Below are positions 22,435 to 36,088 of a stretch of DNA of 64,000 nucleotides, one piece after another (the stretch's first letter is position 1; the number at the start of each line of letters is the position of its first letter). The DNA is from Leptodontidium sp. MPI-SDFR-AT-0119 (taxonomy: Eukaryota; Ascomycota; Leotiomycetes; Helotiales; Leptodontidiaceae), in NCBI GenBank assembly GCA_020726505.1, contig JAHLEZ010000015.1:2108001-2172000 (forward strand), written 5' to 3'. The notes under the pieces are model-generated. The model had not been told where the DNA came from and ran no database searches. It saw nothing but the letters and a program-made list of their open reading frames with translations. The position numbers and the translations under genes are program-made.

Positions 22435-25400
22435 AAGAAAAGACTAATACCCTTTCGTTATAAAGTATTATATCTTACTTAGTCTTGCGCCTTATTAACT
22501 TGCGCTTATAATAAGTTAATAACGAGCCTTAATACCTTGGCCTATTCGACAGATAAGTACTTCTCTGCCCTAATAGTAGACTATCTTAAAGAAAGCTAAA
22601 TATTCTCTCGCGATTAACCTACTTTACTATAACTTAACACGCGCCGCTATTTTAAAACGTATATTTAATTAATAAATTAATTAATAACTTCAAACACTTC
22701 TCTACCTTCCCCTATTACTACTACTGACCTCTCCCCCTCGTCGGCGAAGCTTTAGAGAAAGGAGCGCCCTTATACGGCTAGGCTTTACTAACACTCCTAT
22801 TTCTTTAGTCGAGACTCTCTCGGAGGAGCCGGAAAGCTTTAATAGATTCGACTCAGACTCAGAGGACAAACCTTAGCGTTTCTTTAACACGTCGCTAGAG
22901 CCTACTAATATAAAGGGCCTTACTCCCACTTAATAAGCTAAAGTAGATTAACTAATTAAGGACTCCGTTAACTCTACTGTCGCCGCCGCCGTTATATAAG
23001 CCTTTACTTAATATATTATTAATAACCCTCGCTAAGAGACTAATACTCCCTCTCCTTTTAATTAATTAGTATAAGCTCTTATGGCGGACCTCTAGTCTAC
23101 CGCCGACTATTACCTCCTTAAGTTAAACCCCACTATCCCTATTATTAAGCCTAATAAAGTCAAGTACCCTTATACCCCCTTTAGTAACTATAAGGGCGAA
23201 ATTAAATACGACGCCTAAAAAATAAATATAAAGCTCTTTATTTAGAAATACTTAAGGAACTTCCTTATTAGCGAACCGCAAGTCCACGCTTACTTTAAGT
23301 ATATAAAGGGAGAGGCTAAGACTATTATTTTTTAATAAATAGACCCCGACTTTGTTAGAGATTTTAATAGAGCCGCCGATGTCTTAAAGGCTTTAGACTA
23401 ACGTTTTTTTAATTATAATTAAGTATAGGCCGCTAAGCTTAAATATAATTAACTATAAATAAATAATATAACTTATAACAAGTTATATATAAAATTCATA
23501 ATATACGCGGCTATTAGAAAAATCTTACTTAATTAATAGTTCGACGACGTATACGAGAAAGTCTTAAATAAACTTAAGTATAATATCTAAATTAAGAAGT
23601 ATAAATTCGCTAGAGATTATATAACTTTTAATAAGTTCTTAACTATCTTAAATCGCGAGTTACGGAATATCGCTACTAAATAAGCTAATAAACGTATTAT
23701 TACTACTGTCTATAAAGCCCCTCGAGTCTCCTTTAATAATATTAGTACTAATAACTCGCGCGGTATCTTAAAGAAGAATAACCAACGTTTAACTTCACTT
23801 ACCCCTACTACTCACGTATAAAGACTACTAACTCTAAGATAGTCGTTAGATACCCGCTAGTATACGCCTTTTCCTTTACTTATCTTACGCCGACTTAAGT
23901 CCCTTATACTTCTTCTTACACTTAGAGACGTCTCTTCTAACACTTGTCTCTACTATAGTAAGACTAGCTATTAAGCTAGCGACTGCCCTAAACGCCGTAA
24001 AGACTAGGCTCTTAATAAATCGATTTCTTAGTTAGTCGTTAGCGAGGAACTAGAGACTAACGAGCTCTTAAAAAACTCTTAGGCTATAATAAAGACTTAC
24101 ACCTTAGTATAAGCTATAATTTATAAAAGGACTTAGTATTTAATTTCCGTGCTTTTATTAAAAGACGATAATTCTTAATTAATATTAAATTAAGAAAGAA
24201 TAGATTTTTTATTAAGACTCTTATATGTATTAATAATAAAACTAATATTTTCAGTACTATTAAAACCTCTTTTATATACTAACTTATTAAGTAATTTAAT
24301 ATCTCTTTTATATCCCTCCCTCAGTTAATTATCTTAACTAGTTATAATAATAAAAAAGGCAAGCTAATTAATACGGCCGTCTTACTTACCTTAACAATTA
24401 ACCGCCGGCGAATTAACTTCCCCTTTTTAGTAATTAACCTAAAAAACACTAATGTCTTAATTAGTCAAAAGTTCCTCGAGTATTACGACTTAAAGTAGTT
24501 ATATATAAAGAACCGTAATTGGCTAGAATAGCTATTAAATATACTTGTTTAGCCGTACTTTAACTAGCGAGTTTTCGTTAATATTAATTATTCTAATAAG
24601 TTAATCGTTAAGTCTTACTAACTTAACGTAAAATAAAGGGATACCCTTATAAATATAAATAATTACTACTAAAGACAAGCTAAACTTACGGCGCTCGACG
24701 ATTCCCTTAAGACAAAGGCCCCCGTCCGACCTACTGCTAGCGTCTCGCTAACTTAACCCTTGAGCTTTATTAGAGAAGTTAAAGAGCGCTAATAGGTTAT
24801 AGAAGAGTAATTAAACCCTTTAATATCTTGTGATTTAAGATTATTACTTAAAGACAAGAGAACTTATAGAGCCTCTCTAGTAAATTACTAGACAAAGGTA
24901 CTTATTACGAAAATCTTCTTTATATTAATAATAATAATATTTACGACGTACCTCCGACTTAAGAGGGCTAAGAAGAATAAAGTATAAACCTTTATAACAT
25001 TAGTACTTAAAATCAACTAAGAACTAACTCGTCGCCAGCGAGAGGCCTTAGACTAATTAAGCGTCGAACTTATATTAATAAATAAAGACTTAACCCTAGA
25101 GGAGGCCTTAGAAGCTAAGTACACGTAAAATAATAAGCTAGTAAGTAAAAAGCTCCTAGTAAAATACTAAGAGTATACTCCTCTCTTCTCCTGGCGAGCC
25201 TTTAATAAGCTACTAGTATATCGCTAAGGTGTAAATTACTAAATCGAGCTTACTAAGGAGAACGACTTATCCTTTAAGCCTCTCTAGCGTATAACTAAAG
25301 AATAGTTATTAGAGACTAAATAGTATATTATTAATAACTTATATAAAGGCTTTATTAAGCCCTCTAATATACCTTACGTGGCCCTTATTCTCTTTACTAA

Positions 25401-25470
25401 GAAAGCTAATAATAGTCTCTAGCTATACGTTAACTACTAAAAACTAAATGCCTTATTAAAGAAGGACTTA
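22435..25470 (+). mobile_element. 5' part of a chromodomain Ty3/gypsy element: gag, protease region and start of reverse transcriptase, RIP-mutated
   Basis: Gag-like sequence spans about 22640-24050. A zinc knuckle CX2CX4HX4C at 23947-23988 is recognisable, but its second Cys and its His codons read Tyr (CLYY...SY...DC). The aspartic-protease region follows at about 24150-24600. From about 25150 the start of a Ty3/gypsy reverse transcriptase is readable across stops: EYTPLFSWRAFNK, then KGFIKPSNIPYVALILFTKK and LYVNY-KLNALLKKDLY. The similarity breaks at about 25470, where LINE sequence begins. Confidence 0.8.
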
Positions 25471-28400
25471 TACCTTAGTTTTAAATAAGTGCTCCCAAAT
25501 TACGGCCCCTTTAGGCCTAGAGTTTTATTTTATGTACTAAACCTAATTAGTACTACTCTAGCGCTTAACTCACTATAAGACCCCGATTATATTATTTTAG
25601 ACTTAGTTAAGTATAAAACTTAATTAATTAATATTTATAATATAACTTACTTAGAGTCAGAGTCCCTTAATAATATTACTTATAATAAGACCTTATAATA
25701 CTGCCAAGCGGTAATACAAGAGTATTATTAGACTTAATTAAAAAACACTCTTTAAACCTATTAAATACTCTAAGGGAGGGAACGTTTTATAGACTATATA
25801 TAAAGGTTCCTTTTATATTAGATCTTATATTTATTACTTAAGGAATAATAAATCAAGTCGAAGATTAATAAATAATATTAGATCTAAGTTTAAATTACTT
25901 TAAAGTATTATTTACTATTACTTATATAAGTAGTAGTATTAGTACTAACACCTTAAAAGTCCCTCGATTTAATACAAAGAAAGCAGATTAAGTAAATTTT
26001 AATAAAAGTCTTAGTATTTATTTTTAGGACTTTAATTATAACTTAAATTTAAAGTATACAAATTAAGAGCTCGACGACTTAAGGGAGCTATTTACTAATA
26101 ATATAATTTAAGCGACTAAAGACTTTATTCCTAGAGCTTATAAGTCAATTATTAATAAACCTTAATAGAATAAAGATCTTAAAGTACTACGGAAATTAAT
26201 ATAAAGATATTACTATTTAAATAAGGCCTTAAAGTATACTTTTTATATTTAAGAACTAAAAGATACTAAAAACCTTTATTTTAATACTATTAAGATTAAA
26301 AAAAGAAAGTATTAGAATACGTTCTTAAAAAAAGAGGATTCCTAGTCGATTTTCAAAGTTATATTATATATAAAAAATAATATTAACTCTCTTATACTTA
26401 GTCTTTATAATTTAAAGACTAAGGAATTAGAGTCGACTTTTTAATAAAAGTATAATATTCTTAGAAGTACTTTATTTCTAGAACCTCCTATTCTAGTACT
26501 TATTAATTTAACGTTATATATAAGTAATAATACTTAGAAATAGCCTCTTTTATTTAAGGTAGAACTTAAGGATTCTTATACTTTAAAGATTAAGAGTAAA
26601 ACCCTTAAACTAGACTTAATTACTTAAGAGATTATAATTAAAGCTTATTTAACTATCCTAAAAGTCTTTTTTATAATTTATTTAATACTTATAAATTAAG
26701 GGTACTACCTTAAGTATCAAAAAGAGGCTTCTAAATTTATTTTTAAAAAACTAAAAAAACTTAATTATTTTAAACTAAAAGTATATAAAGTTATATTATT
26801 ACTTAAGTAAGGTTTCTAAAAGAATTTTAGTTAAGTGTCTAAGTTATTTAATTAAAATAATTACTTTATTATATAATAGTTAAATTAGTAATAGACTTAA
26901 AAAATCAATTATTAACGTAACTTTACTTTTATAAATAGAAGTAAAGGTTAATAAAGTAAATAAGCTTAAAACGACTACTTTATTCCTTAATATTAAAGGA
27001 GCTTTTAATTAAGTATTTAAGAATCGTCTTATTTAGGTTTTAACTTAATTAAAATTACTTATAAGTCTAATCTTATAGATTTCGTCTTTTTTAGAAAACT
27101 ATACTTTATAACTTGCCTTTAATAATAAATTAAAGGAATTTCAAACTATAAATATAAGTATTTCTCAAGGGAGCCCTATTTTACTTATTTTATTCTTTAT
27201 ATATATTCACGACTTATTTAAGTCTAAGAATATTAAGATAATATTATATATAAATAATTTAATATTAATAGCTTCTTCTAAAAGCTTTTAAAAATATATA
27301 AGTATTTTAGAAAGAGAAGCTAACTTATTAATTAAACTAAGGGAAGAATATTTTATTAGTTTTAATATTAAAAAAATAGAGCTTATTTACTTCTTTAAAA
27401 GTAAGAATACTCTTAATATTACACTTCTAAATAATATTATATTAACTCTTAGTAAGCTAATTAAATAGCTAGGAATCTATTTTAATTCAAACCTTAAATT
27501 TAAGAATCATAAGTTAATTAGAGTTTCCTTTATAAAGTAAATGTTTTATTATATAAATCGACTCTTAAATATTATTATTAAGCTCTCTTTATTTATAATT
27601 CGTCAATTATATATAACTTATATTACTAACGTAGCCGACTATAGTTTTATATTATAATAGAAAATTAATTACCTTAATAAGGCTATAATTAGATTATTTC
27701 AAGCTTTATAAAACCTAGCTACTAAGAAAATATTAGGGGTCTTTAAAATAGCACTTATAATTCTATTAGAGCTTAAAGTAACTTTACCTCCACTTAATAT
27801 TAGACTAAATTATACTAGTCGGCGCTATATTCTCTGCGCCTTAAAACTTAATAAAAAACACCTTATTAAGCTCGAAGTCGAAAAGGTTATTATAAGAGTT
27901 AATAAAGAGTATGACTTATTAAGTATTTTACTTAAGTTAATTACTATTATTTCAAGCTTAGTCTATTTAATATATTATATAATTATCTTTAATACTTTAA
28001 AAGTAATAAGGCACTTTTATTTCCATTTATAAGAAAGAGAAGTACTTTATATTTTTAAAATATCTAAGTTATTTAAAGAAGACAAAGCTAAGGCTTACTT
28101 ATAATACTTATAAAGTATTTATAATAGTCAGAATACCTTTATTTATATAGACAGCTCTTAAACACCTAAAGGGTATAGAGTAAGTTATAATATAATAGTA
28201 TATATATATATATCCCCTTATACTTATATTTATAAAAATAAGTAATTTAAGGGAAGCCGAATTAGTATATAACAATAAGCTAGAAGTTATTATATAAGCT
28301 ATAAAATACGCTAATAGTACGGCAAAAGATAGGGATAATTTTATAGTCTTTTTAAATAATCAAGTCGCTCTCTTAAGACTTAAAACTCCCTCAAATAACC

Positions 28401-29160
28401 CCAAGCAAAGTCAATAAATTAAAGTTATATTAGCGTCTAAGATTATTATTAGTCTAAAGGCTAATATTACTTTAGCTTAAGTCCTAGGTCACTCTAATAT
28501 AATTAGAAATAAAAAAGTAAATAAATTAATTAAAATAACTATTATATTATCTATTAATTTTAATAATACTTCCTTTATATATTTAGGAGTTAAACTAAGT
28601 AATTAAAAGAAGAATGAAATTAAAGCTAATATAACTTAAAATATTAATTCTTAAACCTTAAAAACGTACTCTAAAAAGTATATATATAAAATAACTAAAA
28701 AACTACTTTTACTTACTAATATTTTAAGAGAAATAATTAGCTCTTTTTACTAATTAAAACTAAGGCATAAATACTTAAAAGCCTACTTATATAAGTTAAG
28801 GCTAGCGTCTAATAATAAGTGTAGATGTAATAGTATTGAAACTATAGAACACTTATTACTTAATTACAAATACTATAAATTAAAGCGTAAAAAACTTTAC
28901 TTTAGTATTAAAAACAACTTAAAAATTAAGACTATTATTATTTTTATTTTATTATATACGTAAATTAAAATTAAAGAAATACTAGTATTCTTAAAAGAGA
29001 CTAGTATATATATAAGGAAATAATACTAAGAGAGGTTAAGGATTAAAGAAGAAGAAGAAGATTAAGCTATTAGGCCTTAATTTATACTTTTATTTAATTA
29101 TTTTTATTGTTTTTAATTTTAATTAGTTTTTGTTTTTAATTTTCTTATAAATTATAAGGA
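25470..29160 (+). mobile_element. Tad/I-like non-LTR retrotransposon (LINE), RIP-mutated, inserted in gypsy reverse transcriptase
   Basis: Read in order across stops: end of an AP-type endonuclease (about 25560-25950, DYIILDLVKYKT...INIYN); a linker; reverse transcriptase (about 26600-27700, LKVFFIIYLILIN, then KEASKFIFKKLKKLNYFK); the catalytic YxDD box at about 27245-27262 reads YINN; RNase H (about 28140-28560, FIYIDSS, AELVYNNKLE, NNQVALLRLKTPS, VLGHSNIIRNKKVNKL). A Cys-rich C-terminal region follows (about 28790-28870, HKYLKAYLYKLRLASNNKC). Presence of RNase H and the RT style point to the Tad1/I group of fungi. The AT-rich 3' end near 29160 has no clear poly(A). Confidence 0.78.
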
Positions 29161-29275
29161 GAATGTTCTTAAATATATAGTCGTAATTTAATTCGAACTG
29201 AATTTTGTATATAATAATTAGCCACACTAGTAGACTAGCCGTATTATATAGTTTCTAATTAATATAGTACGTTAA

Positions 29276-29278
29276 AGG

Positions 29279-29311
<33 letters not shown>

Positions 29312-29312
29312 C
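29276..29312. repeat. (AT)n microsatellite
   Basis: An uninterrupted run of about 16 AT dinucleotides between the LINE 3' end and the copia fragment. Confidence 0.9.
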
Positions 29313-29399
29313 TTTATATTTTAAATAAGGCAACGGGTTTTAGAGTTGCGAAATTACTTTAAAAGGCCCTTAGTTTAGCTACAGCTCGGGCTACCTTTA

Positions 29400-31370
29400 A
29401 CGTATTTAAGTTAATATAAATTAACACTTACTTTAGACCCCTAAATTTTGTCGTATATAATTATAGTACTAATTTTAATTCTAAGGAGTTTCGGAGTGCA
29501 CTTAAATTTATAAGTAATACCCTTCAGCTAATACTTATAAAGGCACACTATTTAATTAGTAAAGTTAAGCGATATTACCGCCTATTACGCCGTGCCTATA
29601 AAATCGTTATAAAAGAGTACCCTAAGTTAAGCGACGAAGACTAACTATAAATAATAATAAAAGTAATAAACGATATAATTAGACTTAATAAGCTTATTCT
29701 TATATTACTTGTTTTCGGCGTATATCTTAAAATAATAGAGTTAGACTTTTTAAATCTATTAATTAAGTAACGTATAATTATAATTAAAAAAGCTATAAAG
29801 GAAGTATAAAAAATCTATATTATATATAAAGTTAATAATATATTAGTTATATAAAACAGCCCTAGAACTACTTATATTTATAATTTCTACCTTAATAATT
29901 AAGTTTTAATATACTAAAAAAGTAAAAGATAAATAAGACCTTATAATTTCTTAATAATTAAAGGGGAATTATATAAGATTAATATAAGAAATAAGAGAAT
30001 ATATATGTTTTAATCGACTATAATTTGTCCCTTTAAAATAAACACTTTTAATATTAAATAATAATAATAAACGTATTAAAAGATATTTATAAGTAATATT
30101 TAAGATCTCTAATTAAAAACGTTACTAAAATAACACTGAATTCACATTAAATTACTATTGAAATTCTACCTATAAAACATATTTTAAATTTACTAATTAT
30201 TAATAACGATTATAATATTAAAGTGTTTTTAATTAAAAAAAAGATAAAGGACTAAGAGTTATTTATTAAACTTTATATTAAAAGGGAGATTATATAAAGA
30301 ACTTATAAATAGAGACCTTAATATATAACTTATATTTACTAATTAGTACTAAGGAAAACTATAACTTTAGTGTCGTGGGAATATAAATAAACGACACTTT
30401 AATTTTAAAAAAATAAGGACTTTTTAATAAGAGAGTAAAATAAGATTACTAAGGCTAGTTTTTTAATAAAGTTAATATAAGTACTACTCTTTATTAAAAC
30501 TATTACGTTTAATAAGTATATTATTACTATAAATAAAGACAGCCTTTATATGTCTTCAAAAGGTCAAGGAGTAAGGCTAAAGCTAGTGGACGTTAGAAAA
30601 GAGGACTATAAGAAGGTCTATAGAGAGTAGTAAGCTTGTATAACTTATCTTGCCACTATATATTAACCGGAAGTAACATTTGACTTCTTAATCACAGCGT
30701 AACACTAAGATCCGACGGAAGACGATATTAAGGCCTTAAACTTACGTCTTAAATAATAAATAAACAACTTAAAGAGGGGACTTTAATACGTATTAGTTGA
30801 CTTACAGTCTACGAAGGTTTACGTTTTTATAGATGGTTCTTTTATTAATAATAAAGACCTGAGTTTATAAATAGGCTTCGTATTAGTAATTAGTGCCAAG
30901 ACAGTAAGAAATATATAATTCACCTTAATTAGTAATATTATATATATTAGCTTAACAAAATACAAGAGAGTAACTCGTGTAATACTCGTATTAGAGTTAT
31001 ATATTATAATAGCTAGTATTAATATATTAATCTCTCTTAATATTACTATTAATATAATAATTAATAAGCTTGGTATCCCACGTCTTATTATTATTATTTA
31101 TATAGATTCTTTGTCCCTTTATAAGTATATTATTAAGTTTAGTACGACGAAAGAGAAACACTTAATAATCGATATTATAACTATTTATTAATTATACAAA
31201 CGTAAAGAGTTAACGGAGGTTCAATAGATTAATAGCGCTAATAATCTTATTAACGCTATAACAAAGAGTACTCTAAATAAGGCTCTTTAAGATTTTATTA
31301 ATACTAATATGCTTACTATTAAAATAAAGGGTTAAGTTTAATAGTTAACTAGAGTTAATTTAAACTAATA
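29400..31370 (+). mobile_element. Ty1/copia-like pol fragment with most of the reverse transcriptase deleted, RIP-mutated
   Basis: The first part (about 29430-30060) reads as the end of a copia-type integrase and its linker as found in fungal polyproteins: NFNSKEFRSALKFISN, then KVKRYYRLLRRAYKI and PKLSDED. The second part (about 30490-31340) is the RT end plus copia RNase H: KGQGVRLKLVDVRKEDYKK, then VYVFIDGSF-NNKDL, TKYKRVTR, TTKEKHLIIDI and KSTLNKAL. Only about 430 bp separate them, where about 2 kb of RT would be expected, so the body carries an internal deletion. No LTRs recognised. Confidence 0.72.
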
Positions 31371-32300
31371 ATAAAGGGGTTTCTTATACTCGTTGATTTT
31401 TTTAAATATATTTCCTTATAACTCTTATTTTATTAATTTATTAGTTGTGATTATTTTTATATTTAATTAATTTATAAAGTTAAAAACACACGATTTAGTT
31501 TTAAGTACCTTTTAATTTAAAGTACTAACGGGCGGCCTTTTAATGACACTTTAATAAAGACAAGTTATTAGTTTTATTATAAGGGGTTACTCTCGTATAA
31601 TAGTATAAAGAAAGTGCTGCTATAAAGAACTTATTACGAAATTAATTTAAAATAAGGCCGAATCCCCTATGTATATATATTTAAAAAAGGGTTCTCGTCT
31701 ACTTCTTTTACGTTATAGTAACGACTTTAGCAGGGGCGCTTAGTAAGAGGATCGTCTTTATTGCCGTCCTCTTTATTACGCTTAGTAGTAGTAAAGGAGA
31801 CGATAGTAAGGAGCTAGTTTAAAACTAATACTATCTCTTATAATATAAAGTATTAATACTTAAGAGCCTTAATATTAAAAAGGGATAAGGGGGTTAACTT
31901 ATTACTTACGAGTTGGCTAAGCTAGCGATTTCCTGGCGTATAACGCGCGTTTCTTTTAATACTACTAATAATAACTCCTTAGTAGTCTTTAATATATTAG
32001 TAACGGCGACTAATAATACCGAATTAATTAATTTAGCGGCGGCAATAATAGTTTCTTTGTCTTTCGCCTTGAGGGCGACAACTAAACGAAAGTACTCTTT
32101 AGTAATAAACCACAGAATCTACTATATATTAATAACTATATATCTAAAGTACTTTTAATAAGGATTTAAATATAACTTAAAATAAAAAATAAAATAAAAA
32201 ATAAAATAAAAATACTTACTAAGTTATACTAGGACTTCTTTTTTACGTAATACGCGTACTTCTTATTTTTAATGTTATTAAAGGCACATTCGTAAGACAG
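31371..32300. other. AT-rich sequence between two copia fragments
   Basis: An 81-codon open frame at 31913-32158 is present, but its composition (runs of Asn, Thr, Ile) and the surrounding repeats argue against a gene. A short A/T pentamer repeat (ATAAA-type) occurs at about 32170-32210. Nothing else is readable. Confidence 0.35.
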
Positions 32301-33400
32301 GTTCTTTATAAAGAAGTGAACGTACTAAATATAATATTTATAGTAAGTAAAGTCGAGCGCTCTTATAAGTATTAGTGTAAGTATTATTTTTAATTAATAT
32401 ACTGTTTCCTTATTAAACTATTTCTAAATAGTATATTTACCTTTAAGTTATTTATTTAATTTAATATAGTCTTTTTAGAAATATTAGTTTTTAAGTTATA
32501 TTAAGCGAATTTAAGAGATTAGAAAGTAATATATATATAGTGATTATATATATATTTATTAAAGAGATTCTAAACCTTTAAAGGTATTATTAGTAGGCTC
32601 CCTAAGACGTAAAGTTATATTAAAACTATTAATTTATAGTCTTATGTTTAAGAGCCTTACTTCTAAGATAATATTAATATAAAAACTTTTAATAATTATT
32701 ATATTTATAAGCTCTAAATCGATTTTACCTCTTAAAGTAATAAGCGTGTTCTTTAAAAAACGACGGCCTTTATTAATAAGAAGTAAGTTAAATATACGAG
32801 CTTTTATTATATCCTCGTGACTTAATAAAATAAAAGAGCCTTTAATTAAAAGAGACTTATTATTAACTATATATATAGCGCCGTAGTTCTCGAAAAGAGT
32901 ACTTTTATAAAGTAAGTATCGGCCGTTATTAGGCGCGAATATACTAAGGGTCTAAAGAATAAAAGGGTTTATTATAATATATATAATCTTTAAAATAAGT
33001 CTATTAGAGGTTTTTAGGATCTTAACTCTTGCCTTACTAAGCTCCTTAGCCGAAAGTGTCTTATATAAAGCACTTTACTTTAGTTTATTTACTTCTTTAC
33101 GAATAAGCTTAACTTAACTAAGAGTTAAACGCGGCTTTTTAGTAGTTTAATTATAAAATACGATCTTAAAATAATTATAAGTAATTAGTTTTTAATAGTA
33201 TTTAAAGTTTAAATCTAAGAAAACGATTATATAAAGGCACTTATATTACTCTTTGTCTTATTTATTATTAAAGGTTACGAAAATATTATTTCTAAAGTAA
33301 AGGCTATACTTTTTAGTAAATTTTACGTTTTTTATAACTTACTAAAACTATAATCTATAATATAATAAGGAGTATTTTAGTTCCTTGACTTCTGTCTAGT
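32300..33400 (-). mobile_element. Probable copia-like gag/pre-integrase fragment, minus strand, RIP-mutated
   Basis: Minus-strand reading at 32550-33110 gives LSAKELSKARVKILKTSNR, then STLFENYGAIYIVNNKSLL and LINIIIIKSFYINII. This resembles the protease and spacer region of copia polyproteins (D-x-G lost). At about 32330-32500 SKKTILN-INNLKVNIL resembles a gag pre-integrase domain. Similarity is weak after mutation, and the call is tentative. It lies opposite in strand to the 29.4-31.4 kb fragment. Confidence 0.4.
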
Positions 33401-34439
33401 TTCTAAGTACTTAGTCCTTTATAATAAGCTCGTCCTTATAGTTCTTAGTGAAAACAAGGTCTTATTTAGCTCTAATAATATTTAAGAACTTTTTTGTAAC
33501 TAGAGGTCTTAAAACGAGCTTAAAACCAGCTAATTTATACTTATAGTAAGATAGAAACTAATTTCGATATTAAGTTATAATATTAATATAACTATTATAA
33601 GCTTGTTATATTAAGTGAGAATAAATTAATTTGATGTTATATAAATTAATAGACTTAAATGGCGCGTAATATTAATAAAGCTCTTATATAATTTTCTAAA
33701 TAATATAAGTGTACTTACTTGTTAACTTAAGTTAAAGAAATAATCTTAAAGAGTAAGGGGTTAATATAATTAATAACTTAAGTATAAAGTTAATTATATT
33801 TAATAAATAAGTTACTTTAGTCGCTCTTTTTAATAATAAAGACCTTAAAGGCTCTATTATATTCGGATTCGACCGTGGAAAAGAGTATTATTAGTGTATT
33901 ATTTAATCGTTTATATTTTTCTTTTTTTTAAAAAAAACTTAGTCTTTATATTAAAAACTAGTAGATTTATTATAAAAGAGAGAATATTAAGTCTATTAAG
34001 GTCGACAAGTGGCTAAAGGCCTTTATTGTGTACTTGAGCTTGAAGTTTAGTATTAAATTTAGTTTAACCTTTTTAGTCCTTAATATAGTCGCTTCTAAAG
34101 TCGGCTATAATTAATTTCCTAGGAATCAAGCGTAAGTAAAGACGTGTAGTAATCGTTAAAGAGAGTAAAAAGGAAGATATATAGTAGTATTTTACTGAGT
34201 ATAAATTATTAGGGCTTTAAGAGTTATATGGCTTTTAACTATTACATAAAATACTAAAGGGATAAAGAAGTACTAATTAGTAAAGTAATAAGGAGTAAAA
34301 GATTAATTAAGAAGTACTTTACCTTTTTATTAAGAGGGAGAAAGGTTCACTATTTAAAGTAAAGTAAATAAGTTTAACTAGTTATAAGTGTGTAAGAAGC
34401 GTACTTGGCCGTTTAGTAAGTTTGCGTAAGAGGTGCCAC
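33401..34439. other. AT-rich relic sequence, unassigned
   Basis: Stop-rich and AT-rich on all frames. It may be the edge of the copia fragment and the start of the gypsy 3' half. No domain is named. Confidence 0.3.
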
Positions 34440-35784
34440 TAGCTATATACCGTGACAAATAGCTTTACTATAAACATAACTTAATACGTGGCAAACTGTA
34501 ATTACTCTTGACAAAAGGCTAAAAAGGATAAGACTCCTGGTTTCTTATACTTCTTATTAATCCCTACTCGGCCGTATTAACACCTTATAATAGATTTTAC
34601 GAAGTTACTACTAGACAAGCACGGTTATAATTTCACTATAATTATTATTAACTACCTCTCTAAGAAACCGGTCTCGATACCTTATAACGACACAATTACT
34701 ATAAAAGGTATAACTATTTTTTTACTTTATTTATTAAACTTGATACTTTAGTATGCCGGATTTTATTATTTTAAATTAAGGACTTCAGTTTGTCTCCTCT
34801 TTTTAGAAGAAGTACTATTATATTCTCGAAACTAAAGTAAAGCTTATAATGGTGTATAACTTAAACGTCGACGACTAAACAAAGGTAATAAAATAATATA
34901 TTAAGTAACGACTTAGCCCCTTTTACTATTATCACTAAGACAATTAAAGCGACTTCTTATTAATTATAAATATTACTTAATTAACGTTATTATATAAGTC
35001 CTTAAGCCGTTTATTTCCTTTTTAATTACTTAATAACGTTAAGTTAAGGACTTCTTAAGATTTAATTAACTTAGAACCGTTAGTTATAATAATAAAGAAA
35101 CTTAATCACGAGGAGGCTTTATAAGTAGTATTATAAATAAAAGAGGTTATAAAAGTCGTTTAATTATTTTTAAAAGATTAATAAAATAAAATAAAATAAC
35201 TAACGAATCGTGGGCGACGCGCCGTCGACTAAGACGTTAACGACTTAGTATTAGTTAACACTTAAAACTAAAATATTAACTGACCCTTAAAGATATTATT
35301 TAATAAGTAATATAATCTTATTAAGGTAATTATTAAAAAAGGAAAAAGTTAAAGGGTTAAGCTCTTAAAGGACTAGTAAATTTACCCCGTCTTTTACTCG
35401 CACTCACTTCGTAAGTACGTTAATAACCCCCTACCTAGACAAGCTAAAGTTACGCCGGCACTTATTTAGTTATTACTAGAGTAAGATAAGTGAGAAGTTA
35501 AATGTATCCTTAGCTTTAAAGTTATATAGAATAAGTTATTTTATTATATTAAGTGGCTAAACACTAACGAAGACTTAAAGTAATACTTATACTTAAATAT
35601 TATAATAACTTTATATATAATTAAATAGTTTTACTTAAAGTATTTTAATACTAAAGGCCTGCCGAGAGCTCTCTTTAAATAGCTAGAGGCTTATAACGCT
35701 AGTATTAACGACTATAACGACTTAAAGGACGACATAGTTATAATTATAATTACGTGAATGTAGTTTTTTAAAAGGGGGGAGTAA
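34440..35784 (+). mobile_element. 3' part of a chromodomain Ty3/gypsy element: integrase, chromodomain and polypurine tract
   Basis: Integrase core is readable at about 34560-34800 (HLIIDFTKLLLDKHGYNFT, then INYLSKKPVSIP). The C-terminal part at about 35440-35740 reads QAKVTPALI, then CILSFKVI-NKLFYYIKWLN-style chromodomain sequence and LPRALFK-LEAYNASINDY. A polypurine tract AAAAGGGGGGAG lies at about 35770-35781, directly before the LTR at 35785. With 22132-25470 it probably forms one provirus split by later insertions, but the middle of pol (most of RT and RNase H) is not found between them. Confidence 0.78.
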
Positions 35785-36088
35785 TATTACGACTTATAAT
35801 ATATATACCTTATATTCTAACTGACACAGGCTCGTAACATCGCTGGCTATGCGACGGCGCTAAGCCTAATAGGGAAGACTAAGTAGCGAGCCTACGACAT
35901 ATTAATGTAAATAGCGTTCGACTACGCTAGGCCTTATTAGGAGGGTCCTTTATATATTTATACTCGAGCTTCTTTTTATAAAGAACTCTCCTTTTCTCTT
36001 TGTTTTTTTTTTCTTAATTCTAAGCGTAGCATTAGGCCCAAATACAACTAAAGTCTACTCGCCGTATTAACCTTTGGCAAGCCGAACA
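35785..36088 (+). repeat. Chromodomain-gypsy LTR, plus orientation (3' LTR)
   Basis: About 304 bp, beginning TATTACGACTTATAATAT (a C-to-T/G-to-A mutated TGTTACGACCTACGATGC) and ending GCCGAACA. It directly follows the polypurine tract. More heavily mutated than the copy at 46565. Confidence 0.85.

Noticed and set aside
31913..32158. 81-codon open frame in AT-rich DNA
   Set aside because: Asn/Thr/Ile-rich chance frame beside mutated repeats, without motifs.
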